Assembly (NCBI GenBank): GCA_034231615.1
Contig: CM067299.1
Location: 12,825,863 to 12,889,862, forward strand
From: Meghimatium bilineatum
Taxonomy: Eukaryota > Mollusca > Gastropoda > Stylommatophora > Philomycidae
DNA: 64,000 nt
Direction: 5' to 3'
Part shown: positions 55,490 to 64,000 of the stretch, in pieces
Layout of the letters: each line of letters opens with the position of its first letter
Numbering within the stretch: position 1 is the stretch's first letter
Position numbers and translations under genes: made by a program
The notes under the pieces: generated by a model
What the model was told of the DNA's origin: nothing
The model's input: only the letters and a program-made list of their open reading frames with translations
The model's database searches: none

Positions 55490-55695
55490 GGATGAGTGTT
55501 TATGGCACAGTGGTTAAGCCATTTGCTCTGTTATCAAGATGTTGAGGGTTCAAATCCTGCTCATAGCGTGTGTTTACAACATGGATTTTTCAGAAATCCC
55601 TGAAGATTATCTCTTGAAACTGTGATTTACGTGCGATGAGTCAAACCCTTGAAAGTCAGCATGCTGCTTTGTTGAGTAGGATGCAGTAAATATAA
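55490..55695 (+). repeat. tRNA-derived SINE (another family)
   Basis: GGCACAGTGGTTAAGCCATT is a tRNA-like head with an A box, and GAGGGTTCAAATCCTGC is a clean B box at the right distance. The body (CCTGAAGATTATCTCTTGAA) and tail differ from family B. The remnant at 5040-5155 is related. Confidence 0.65.
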
Positions 55696-55714
55696 TGTAA
55701 CCTGTGCACAATAG

Positions 55715-56765
55715 AATCCATCCTCTTGATTCTTGATTAGGAAAAAGCGTCACAGCACTGGGGGAATTCCCATATATGCTCTGCTTGCCGTTCCATCAGC
55801 CATCTAAAAGTGTATACACTCAGTGTCCCAGGTGTTGCTGATTACGCGTTCTTCTGATCTTTCTGGAGAGGGAGCAGTTTCTCCCAACGCCCCTAGTCTC
55901 TCCCATTTCTACTATTTTATGAATATGTATAGTCTCATTTGACCTCCTCCTCATCTTCTCGTAGGGTATCCATGACTGCTCTAATCAATTCAGTCCTGTC
56001 TCTTATTATCTTGGTGCATTTCATCAAGGCTTTACCAGCCAACACATTGGCTCTTTCGTTTTCCCGGACCTCAGCATGACCTGGACAGCAGATCCATATA
56101 ACGCTCTGCGTGTTGAGCTGAGTGACCCTTTCAGTTCTGATCATACATTTTTCTATCTTGTGCAGCATACTTTGAGAGTCCGAATGAATCACTGAGTCTG
56201 TTGGTGGTTGCGTCGTCAGCCAAGTGAGAGCTGCTGTCACCGCATCTATTTCCATTCTTGTACTTGATGTTGTAGTGGGGAAGGCAGCTGACTTCTCAGC
56301 TAATTTCTTGCCATTTTGGTAGGCCACGAAACCCCAACTGTTTGTTTCTTGCGTTACTGAGCTGTCTGTGTAAATTATTGCATCGTGTCGCTTCGAGCGC
56401 TGCAGTATAAGTTCTTGGATCATTTCTTCTGTTCTGTTGGCATCCCAGTCGCTGCACTCTCTTCCCATCTGTATCACCACTGTTGTCAATAATTTTCTCT
56501 CTTTTCCAAATGTCACCCATTCACAGCCTCCTCCCACTTCCTCCAGCTCACAAACTCTGAGTAGAATATCTTCTACTTCTGCCATCCAAGACCTTCCTCT
56601 CTTGATATGCCTTTCTTTTGTGTTGTCTAGAAATTGGTGTAAAATGTGATGATCATTATTGACAACCTTGAAGTATTCTTTAAGCTGAGCTATTTTATGT
56701 CTTGTTTTGATGCTCTGTAGGTCTAGGAGAAACCTCAAGGTCAAGTCTTTAAGCCTATTTAAGTG
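55715..56765 (-). pseudogene. LINE with long RNase H frame, last catalytic Asp changed
   Basis: One open minus frame (56744-55935, 269 codons) encodes the C-terminal part of a LINE polyprotein. RNase H acids are at D127 (YTDSSV), E165 (RMEIDAV) and D189 (HSDSQS), and the histidine at H223 (CPGHAEV). The fourth acid is Asn233 (NERANVLA), where relatives have ERADLLA. The 5' part (RFLLDLQSIKTRHKIAQ) precedes the domain. The region 55934-55715 is the post-RNase H tail, with frameshifts. It is the longest uninterrupted copy of its family here but is 5' truncated. Confidence 0.88.
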
Positions 56766-56789
56766 ATGTCATGTGATGATCAAGCATAT

Positions 56790-57937
56790 TTTTTAGCACA
56801 TTATTTCTACACAAAAATTACATATCCACCTTGCTTGACTTACAGGAAAGCACATTATTTCTAGACAAAAATGACATATCCACCTTGCTTGACTTACAGG
56901 AAAGCACATTATTTCTAGACAAAAATGACATATCCACCTTGCTTGACTTTCAGGAAAGCACATTATTTCTAGACAAAAATGACATATCCACCTTGCTTGA
57001 CTTACAGGAAAGCACATTATTTCTAGACAAAAATGACATGTCCACCTTGCTTGACTTACAGGAAAGCACATTATTTCTAGACAAAAATGACATGTCCACC
57101 TTGCTTGACTTACAGGAAAGCACATTATTTCTAGACAAAAATGACATATCCACCTTGCTTGACTTACAGGAAAGCACATTATTTCTAGACAAAAATGACA
57201 TATCCACCTTGCTTGACTTACAGGAAAGCACATTATTTCTAGACAAAAATGACATATCCACCTTGCTTGACTTACAGGAAAGCACATTATTTCTAGACAA
57301 AAATGACATGTCCACCTTGCTTGACTTACAGGAAAGCACATTATTTCTAGACAAAAATGACATATCCACCTTGCTTGACTTACAGGAAAGCACATTATTT
57401 CTAGACAAAAATGACATGTCCACATTGCTTGACTTACAGGAAAGCACATTATTTCTAGACAAAAATGACATGTCCACCTTGCTTGACTTACAGGAAAGCA
57501 CATTATTTCTAGACAAAAATGACATATCCACCTTGCTTGACTTACAGGAAAGCACATTATTTCTAGACAAAAATGACATATCCACCTTGCTTGACTTACA
57601 GGAAAGCACATTATTTCTAGACAAAAATGACATATCCACCTTGCTTGACTTACAGGAAAGCACATTATTTCTAGACAAAAATGACATGTCCACCTTGCTT
57701 GACTTACAGGAAAGCACATTATTTCTAGACAAAAATGACATATCCACCTTGCTTGACTTACAGGAAAGCACATTATTTCTAGACAAAAATGACATATCCA
57801 CCTTGATTGACTTACAGGAAAGCACATTATTTCTAGACAAAAATGACATGTCCACATTGCTTGACTTACAGGAAAGCACATTATTTCTAGACAAAAATGA
57901 CATGTCCACATTGCTTGACTTACAGGAAAGAATGGCA
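56790..57937. repeat. 54-bp minisatellite, about 21 units
   Basis: The unit CTTGACTTACAGGAAAGCAC then ATTATTTCTAGACAAAAATG and ACATATCCAC repeats about 21 times with very few changes, mainly ACATATCC/ACATGTCC. Since 54 is a multiple of three and the unit lacks stops in several frames, open frames of 377, 381 and 319 codons appear on both strands. They are repeat artefacts: they differ completely in sequence but share the same edges. Confidence 0.96.
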
Positions 57938-58029
57938 ATGATGTCAGTTAAAGGGAAACATTGAAAAATGAAACAAGAATATTTTTTTACAATTCCCCAC
58001 TATAACAAAAGGTAGAAAATGTTTCTTCT

Positions 58030-58440
58030 TCTGCAATCTATCACTATACATCGTCTGATATTGATCATGTATAGAGCAGTGTCTTTGTTGTCACTGTTGG
58101 TTCCCCATATTAAGTTTGCAGATACTCTGCTGTTAGCCAGACTGTCGCTCTGTGACTAACAAAGCTGGGACAGTCCTGTAGTATATGTTCTTTTATCTGT
58201 ATTGTTTCACAGATATAGACAGCAGAGTCACTTTGATTCAGTGTGTGTTTTAGATGGCTTTAGAATACCATGACTTTATTGTGTCTGTTCAATTTATTGA
58301 TGCTGTCTTGCTCTAATCTATAATTTTTATTTAGTTCTTTCCATAAAAGTTGTATAGATTGTTTTAATAGATTTTATTTAGTTCTCTCCACTAAAATAAA
58401 GTTGTACAGATTGTTTTAGAAGAGAATTTGCTTCCCTTAA
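58030..58440 (-). pseudogene. LINE tail with Cys/His end
   Basis: The minus strand reads NKLNRHNKVMVF, LKHTLNQSDSAVYICETIQI and KEHILQDCPSFVSHRATVW. It is a degraded C.C....EH.L..CP......R..W end found after RNase H in one LINE group, similar to 30220-30500. Confidence 0.7.
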
Positions 58441-58764
58441 ACTTTCAGATTATGGGAGACTGAGGGAGATTACCTCCTGTTTTTTTGCCAATTCATTTAC
58501 TTTACATTTCCTCCCAAATAAAAATCTAGAAAATGTTAATGCTTCAGTACAAGATTTGAATAGGATAACCAATCTAAACACAGGGTTTCCTAAGTTCTTA
58601 AATCAGCATAATCTAACACTTTATTGCCTCTAAAAATGTCACTCGAGAAGATACCAAGTATATGACTTGAGCAGAGAATGTAGAATACATTTTTTTTTCT
58701 AATGCACTGCAAGAAGTATTATACAGTATTTAAAAAAACAAAAAACTTCCCAACACAACTCTTA

Positions 58765-59400
58765 TCTTAGAAACATACTGGTGGTCCAGTGAAACTCGTA
58801 TCTCAGAAACATTCTTGGCTTCATAGTTGGGTGGTCCAGTGAAACTCTTATCTCAGAAACATTCTTGGCTTCATAGTTGGGTGGTCCAGTGAAACTCTTA
58901 TCCCAGAAACATTAATGGCTTCATAGTTGGGTGGTCCAGTGAAACTCTTATCTCAGAAACATTAATGGCTTCATAGTTGGGTGGTCCAGTGAAACTCTTA
59001 TCTCAGAAACATTCTTGGCGTCATAGTTGGGTGGTCCAGTGAAACTCTTATCTCAGAAACATTCTTGGCTTCATAGTTGGGTGGTCCAGTGAAACTCTTA
59101 TCTCAGAAACATTCTTGGCTTCATAGTTGGGTGGTCCAGTGAAACTCTTATCTCAGAAACATTAATGGCTTCATAGTTGGGTGGTCCAGTGAAACTCTTA
59201 TCTCAGAAACATTCTTGGCATCATAGTTGGGTGGTCCAGTGAAACTCTTATCTCAGAAACATTCTTGGCTTCATAGTTGGGTGGTCCAGTGAAACTCTTA
59301 TCTCAGAAACATTAATGGCTTCATAGTTGGGTGGTCCAGTGAAACTCAGAAACATAATGACTTCATAATTGGTGGTCCAGTGAAGCTCAGAAACATACTG
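58765..59400. repeat. 60-bp minisatellite, about ten units
   Basis: The unit GTGGTCCAGTGAAACTCTTA, TCTCAGAAACATTCTTGGCT and TCATAGTTGG repeats with an exact 60-bp period from 58829 to 59340. ATTCTTGG and ATTAATGG variants are mixed without a clear order. Diverged units extend to about 59530. Confidence 0.95.
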
Positions 59401-59639
59401 ACTTTATACTCCAGGTAGTCCAGAGAAACTTGTACCTGATAAAAACATACTGGCTTCATATTCAGGTGACATGAAAATCTTGCCTCAGAAAAATACTGGC
59501 CCTCATAGTCAGGTGGTCCTGGTTAAATTCTCCAGTCCAACTGAAAACCTTATTAAACTACAAACATTTCTTAGCTTTATCTAGCCTAAAGAAATTATTA
59601 CCAGATCTTCTGGTAAAATAACGATAATAGGAGTGATGT

Positions 59640-59735
59640 TGGGAAAATATCAAGTACGGAAAACCTGTTTACTAGAGTTGCAAGGCAATTCGGTGCCGCT
59701 AGAATAGACCAGATTCAATTTCCATCAGCTGGAAG
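59640..59735 (+). repeat. Dispersed repeat end shared with 25140-25205
   Basis: ATCAAGTACGGAAAACC, GAGTTGCAAGGCAATTCGGT and GCCGCTAG are the inverted match of the left outer end of the palindrome upstream of CerS. It lies 75 bp from the upstream exon of the SH2 gene. Confidence 0.65.
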
Positions 59736-59809
59736 AATTTTCGAAAAATATAGGCATTACTTCATATTCTCCTCAAAGTCTCAAATGTAATAAAGTGACT
59801 GTGATTTAC

Positions 59810-59914
59810 CTCAGAAGTACCATCATCATATATTGGTGCATCATGTTCAATAGGATGAACTTTCATCTCCCTAAATCCAGTGATGACTTTCTGGAAATTG
59901 TTAACAACATTCTT
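59810..59914 (-). CDS. SH2 adaptor, upstream exon with YDDG motif
   Basis: The 35-codon segment has acceptor TTTTTCAG and donor GTAAATC, phase 0 at both ends. It reads NNFQKVITGFREMKVHPIEH then DAPIYDDGTSE. The acidic tyrosine site (PIYDDG) is the kind of motif that becomes phosphorylated in SLP-76/BLNK linkers. Membership in the SH2 gene is inferred from phase, strand and order. Confidence 0.55.
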
Positions 59915-60129
59915 CTGAAAAATATGCAATAAAAGGGAAAGTTAACTCTAACAAGCAATGAAAATGTAAGTTACATATCTTCTTCTATCCAGAACTGCTA
60001 GGTGTCAATCTTAAGCAGCCCATGTGAGTCTGCAAAATCTACATGTTTTCTGTAGTTGGATTAAACTTCAACATAAAGAGTTTTGGATATATTGACATGG
60101 TGAGAGCTGTTATTGTCTAGTTTGATGTA

Positions 60130-60236
60130 GTTAATAATAATGATAATAATAATGATAACAATAATAATGATATCAATAATAATGATAAAAATAATGATAA
60201 CAATAATGATGATAACAATAATAATGATAACAATAA
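60130..60236. repeat. (AAT/GAT)n microsatellite
   Basis: A trinucleotide-rich run of AATAATGATAACAATAATG and similar steps. The short repetitive open frames on both strands are artefacts. Confidence 0.9.
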
Positions 60237-60484
60237 GACTCATAACCAGTCAGGGATGTATGGATGTCATATTGGAGACATCATTGGATTTCAGAGCATC
60301 CATAAGGATGAATACACTTTAGAAAGACTAATTAAAGTAAAAAAAAATACAATTTTCCCTTTTCACATTTACTCTGGCTGTGGACTTGGAGATAGAGGAG
60401 TCCAGGTGTTTGAAAACAGATACTGTCGGCGTGAGTTGTGTGTCTTGTTGCCAAGAACACAAGTCCAATGTGTTTGTGTATGAT

Positions 60485-60535
60485 ACAGTTAATTTATTAG
60501 TGGGTCAACGGGAACCACTGTTGACAATCGTGAGG
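60485..60535. repeat. Short dispersed repeat shared with 15995-16035
   Basis: TTAATTTATTAGTGGGTCAA then CGGGAACCACTGTTGAC is the inverted match of the copy at 15.99 kb. Confidence 0.5.
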
Positions 60536-60539
60536 CTTT

Positions 60540-60770
60540 GTGGCCTCTGGTAGCTCTGGTAGTGTGGGCAGGAGTGAGACGTTGCTCGATGAGAGTGTTC
60601 TTTGGGGTATTGTGGAGAGTGGAAGAAGACGAGGTGGCCAGAAGAAGACATTGTTGGATAATATCAAAAACTGGAATGGATGTGAATTGTCAAGCTCAAC
60701 AGGATGGTGGAGGCAGAGAAGTATGGAAGCACCCCAACGACCCTGACGGGTTATGGAATTTATTATTATT
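60540..60770 (+). pseudogene. LINE 3' tail fragment
   Basis: The plus strand reads KTLLDESVLWGIVESGRRRG, GQKKTLLDNIKNW and MEAPQRP, then CGACCCTGACGGGTTATGG. This is the RT tail G.R.RGGQ...L.DNI..W with the 3' end also seen at 41560. It ends in a TTATTATT run. Confidence 0.75.
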
Positions 60771-60929
60771 TCACATTATTGTGGCGTTTACACTGTTAAG
60801 ACCATATTTTTCATCTGGTACCCATTTTCCTTATGCTAGGTTGACCCTAGGAGCCATTGGTAATATTAAAATAATTTCAGTTGAACTGGCAATATTTGAG
60901 CTACCATGACCCCTTATAAAGAATATCAC

Positions 60930-60933
<4 letters not shown>

Positions 60934-61023
<90 letters not shown>
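60934..61023. repeat. (AT)n microsatellite, about 90 bp
   Basis: Roughly 44 uninterrupted AT dinucleotides. The true length is uncertain in any assembly. Confidence 0.96.
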
Positions 61024-61027
<4 letters not shown>

Positions 61028-61349
61028 CTAGCATTTTATAACATAGTTTGCATGCAAATATACTGAAATGTTAAAGTTTACATTTGATAAGAGTGTACAT
61101 GCCAGCTAGTAAAGATTTAATGTATACTTAAAATGCAAAGATTTCATTGAATGTGGCCATATTGACCTTTAGTCTTATTCTCTTTATACAGAATATCGAA
61201 AAATTTTGAGTAAAAATACAGAATTTTAAAGAAATTTTGAGCTGAAATACAGAATGATTCTTCTGAAAGTTGACAGGTGTGTAAGAAAAAAATGAGCTAC
61301 AATAATTGATTAGCAATGTCCTATACACTTTAATTATTTTAAGACATAT

Positions 61350-61745
61350 AATCTACAATTCATGGTGATGCTAGCTGTGACTGACAAGACCAATCTTAGC
61401 ACAGTAAATACAACGAATCACATATCCACTTGTGCCATTGTGTGTCTTCTTGGTCATGCAGCCCTTGAACTATCTACAATAATTTTCTCCTTTGTCTTTA
61501 TACCATTCCTTTTCTTTCGCCTCCATGAAACAGGAACTATGGCATTCTGTTCTCATGATTCTGTATCAATGCTCATAACATACATATCCCATTTGCATAG
61601 CTTCTGTACCAAAGTAGAGGTTGACAGAGATCCTGTCCCATACTCTCCATAATGGAAATCCTTTAGTATTACGCCATCTTCCATCCTTCTAGTGTCCCAG
61701 TCATCTGAGTCAGACTGACCATAGAAAATACTGTGGCATTGATTG
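61350..61745 (-). pseudogene. Degraded coding sequence of unknown family
   Basis: The minus strand reads GQSDSDDWDTRRMEDGVILK, DFHYGEYGTGSLSTSTLVQK and LCKWDMYVMSIDTES, then past a stop in the same frame IVPVSWRRKKRNGIKTKEKI and SRAA, a stop, and PRRHTMAQVDM. The composition looks protein-coding, but three stops interrupt one frame. It may be a processed pseudogene or transposon ORF, or a broken exon. I do not recognise the family. Confidence 0.4.
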
Positions 61746-62163
61746 TTCTTTCCAATGAAAAACTGGTAAAAATGCAAATGCTGTATAGGAAACATGCAAT
61801 GGCACAAAAAAAAACACAATCTTTTTTAGGTGTAAACATGAAGACATTCACAAAGTTACCTGGACATCATCTGTTTGCAGTCAAATAGAAATGAAATGTA
61901 AAAACAATCAATTCTTTTTTTTAAATGTTAACAATAGCAGACAAGACTCTTTTAAAAATATTTGGAAGTATCTCTATCAATATGGATGACATGTCAGTAT
62001 TACATATAATTATAATATATAGAATTACTATAATTTTATAAGTATAGTATTACTATAATTTTGTATGGATTGATGAATTATTATGTCAGCATTAAGTTTA
62101 AGCTAAACTTATGCAAATCTTATGTTCACTTGTCTTTCTACACAGACATAATAAGAAAAAGTA

Positions 62164-62462
62164 TGGTACTATGATCGTAGTCCAACTGCCGTTTTCGTTC
62201 TTGTTTCCCATTAGTGCCTACCTACATATTTTGTGGTTAATTGATCTAAATATTATATCAATAAATAATAATTAATTCAAGTATTCATTTTTTTTAGGGT
62301 TAGGGGCTAGTTATGTTTTATATAACTAATCCTAACCCTAACTATAATTATATTTACATTAAAAAATGATAATCATAAACTGATAAACAGACAAGGGAAA
62401 TAATCACACAGGTAGGCAGCACTAATTGGCGTAACGGGGGTTGGACTGCAATCATAGTACCA
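62164..62462. mobile_element. MITE with TIRs and telomere-like internal hairpin
   Basis: The left end TGGTACTATGATCGTAGTCC and the inverted right end TGGTACTATGATTGCAGTCC match at 18 of 20 positions, and CCGTT and CCTACCT extend the pairing. AAAGTA flanks both sides as a likely target duplication. The centre (62296-62342) forms a hairpin: AGGGTTAGG and TAGTTAT on one arm, ATAACTA and CCTAACCCT on the other. No coding capacity. Confidence 0.75.
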
Positions 62463-62510
62463 AAAGTAATAAAACAGACCAGCCATTTAAAGAGAATAAA
62501 AATGTCTTAC

Positions 62511-62585
62511 TGGAATTTTTTGCTTTGACCAAAGTGTATCTGTTAGTATCAGTGTTGTAGATATGTCTTCAGTTAAAGGAGGTTC
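62511..62585 (-). CDS. Possible further upstream exon of SH2 adaptor
   Basis: The 25-codon open segment between an AAG acceptor and donor GTAAGAC is phase 0. It reads EPPLTEDISTTLILTDTLWS. The frame and splice sites are consistent with the exons downstream, but the acceptor is weak and no domain can be named. Confidence 0.3.
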
Positions 62586-62818
62586 CTTACATTAAAACAA
62601 ACAACACCGATTTTTAGATAAAAGAGATTTTATGGCTTCAGGCGGAACATGTTTATGTTGTGGAGCATTTGCGAAGCATATTTGGCATTGGTCAAGATCT
62701 CTATCCTGTTTCTTCCAGGTGAGTTTATCCCAGCAGTAAAAGATTTGTTTCCTTGATTACAAGAATGAACACCAGATCCATCTAATTGTTTTGTGGACTT
62801 CTTTCTGAAGGTGTAGTG

Positions 62819-63425
62819 TCATGTGATGTATTCCTTCCAGAACGTTGTCTTCCCAATGAACTCTCTGAACCTCTCTCTGTCTTGGGCGATGTGGCTTGCA
62901 TTTTCTAGTGATGTATTCATGTTTTCTTTAATGTCGTCTGTCCATCGTCTTCTTGGTCTCCTCTTCCCAGGTACTCTTCCCTCCATTATTTGTCTTTCTA
63001 AATAGTTATGTCTCTTTATATGACCAAACAGGCGTAGTTTTCTTTTTGTTATTGTGTTTAGTAACCAACACTCTGGAATATTCAATGTGTTTATAATATC
63101 TGAGTTTCTGATTTTATCCTTCCATGATATTCGAAGTATCTTCCTGTAGCATTTCAGCTCGAAGGCGTTGATCCTCTTTGCCGCTGTTTTACTTAGAGTC
63201 CATGTTTCACAACCGTATGTTGCAACCGGAAAAATAAAAGTTCGTAACATTAGCACTTTCGTTTCTATTTTGTTGGTTTTCCATATATTTTTCAGCTGTG
63301 TTATTTTGCAATATGCCATTGCCAATCTATTCCTTATTTCTGCCATGCAGTCTCCTGCACTGTTGATGTTTGCTCCTAAGTATTAAAATTTATCCACACA
63401 TTCTATCTCTGAAGGTGTATAATAA
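62819..63425 (-). pseudogene. RTE-like LINE C-terminus with 175-codon open frame
   Basis: The minus strand reads MAEIRNRLAMAYCKITQLKN, VATYGCETWTLSKTAAKRIN, FELKCYRKILRISWKDKIRN, LRLFGHIKRHNYLERQIMEG and RRPRRRWTDDIKENM, ending FWKEYIT. It is the best-kept C-terminus of the family also seen at 1620-2290. The upstream continuation is broken by stops and the RT catalytic core is absent. Confidence 0.9.
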
Positions 63426-63619
63426 CCAATTTCCATTATTTAATTTTAATCACTATGGCCACTGGTGTGTTCTCTTCAACAGATCATCATTTGACTTCAA
63501 CTCTGACCAACTAATGTAAAGTATATGCCAGAGACACTATTGATAAATATCTGTATTTTTTATGTAATTTATGGGTTATGTACAATGTTTATAACATCAG
63601 ATAGTATAAAATTACTTTT

Positions 63620-63725
63620 AAGGGGATACATCTCCAGTGTCGGGTAACAACCCAATGTACTCGAGGTGTAAGGGCTGTGGCAACACAGTGTATTATAAGA
63701 AAAAATGGAAATACACGAGGAGTGT
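63620..63725. repeat. Short element, second copy of the 27263 family
   Basis: AGGGGATACATCTCCAGTGT then CGGGTAACAACCC matches the start of the nested element at 27263. The remainder (GGCAACACAGTG) differs. No target duplication was resolved. Confidence 0.6.
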
Positions 63726-64000
63726 TGCCATTATTGATTAAGCTCTGTCTGGCATTAGTTTGAGAATAAACACTAAAAATTTAGTAAAAATTATTAATTT
63801 CTAAAAACATGCAATGATAGGCCATATCATTGCACCCCATCTTCAGACCTAGGTAAGGTAACAAACACACAGTGCTAGTAATAATCCTTTATATGAATGG
63901 GAAAAAATGGAGGCAAAATAACAAAAGGTGGTTAAAATTCTCAAGATATATTAATAGTGATTACTACAAAGCGGACTACAGTACAGTGCATGAGGAAATC

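Larger units (their letters stand above)
45242..60000 (-). other. SH2 adaptor gene span (BLNK/SLP-76-like)
   Basis: Three adjoining exons make one complete SH2 domain at the extreme C-terminus, as in the SLP-76/BLNK/CLNK adaptor family. These cytosolic proteins are phosphorylated by Syk-type kinases and use the SH2 domain to bind other phosphoproteins. An exon at 59810-59914 with a YDDG motif precedes it, and a possible exon lies at 62511-62585. All five candidates are phase 0 at both ends. Exons encoding the N-terminal SAM and proline-rich regions are not in the window or not recognised. A piggyBac element, a Penelope-like insertion, LINE remnants and several minisatellites occupy the introns. 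Confidence 0.75.

Noticed and set aside
60831-61034. Open frame of repeated Tyr-Ile
   Set aside because: Translation of the (AT)n microsatellite.

Overview
This window looks like AT-rich nuclear DNA of an invertebrate animal, possibly a mollusc or another lophotrochozoan. The evidence is small coding exons with GT/AG boundaries in long introns, degraded LINEs and Penelope-like elements, mariner and piggyBac transposons, tRNA-derived SINEs, MITEs and many tandem arrays. The clade is inference; nothing here fixes the species. There are no bacterial operons, rRNA genes, CRISPR arrays or convincing tRNA genes.

Host genes. (1) A ceramide synthase (CerS/LASS) gene fills the left third on the minus strand. 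Five exons at 25054-24870, 18170-18041, 12962-12856, 8914-8857 and 1586-1536 join in a continuous frame. They encode the N-terminus, the Hox-like region and the first part of the TLC domain; the catalytic part lies beyond base 1. (2) A minus-strand SH2 adaptor gene occupies roughly 45.2-60 kb, perhaps to 62.6 kb. Three exons (54338-54261, 51048-50890, 45346-45242) make a complete C-terminal SH2 domain resembling BLNK/SLP-76, with one or two upstream exons in the same phase. (3) A minus-strand first exon at 38925-about 38650 encodes a small conserved-looking protein with weak likeness to a ciliary protein.

Mobile DNA. The best-preserved elements are a mariner with perfect 31-bp TIRs but an internally deleted transposase (20094-21025) and a piggyBac element with TTAA sites and one frameshift (46547-49214). 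RTE-like reverse transcriptase pieces, two or more RNase H-bearing LINE families, Penelope-like GIY-YIG fragments, tRNA-derived SINEs, a Tigger-like MITE and a second MITE with a telomere-like hairpin are scattered through introns and intergenic DNA. Several insertions are nested and keep their target-site duplications (2339-2870, 18810-19294, 27263-27403, 43040-43321, 51193-52025).

Tandem repeats. At least a dozen minisatellite arrays (17, 33, 42, 48, 54, 60 and 74 bp units) lie mostly in introns. When the period is a multiple of three they create long spurious open frames, most strikingly at 56.8-57.9 kb. The remaining long stretches (for example 2.9-4.3, 27.7-29.3 and 41.6-42.9 kb) hold nothing I can recognise.
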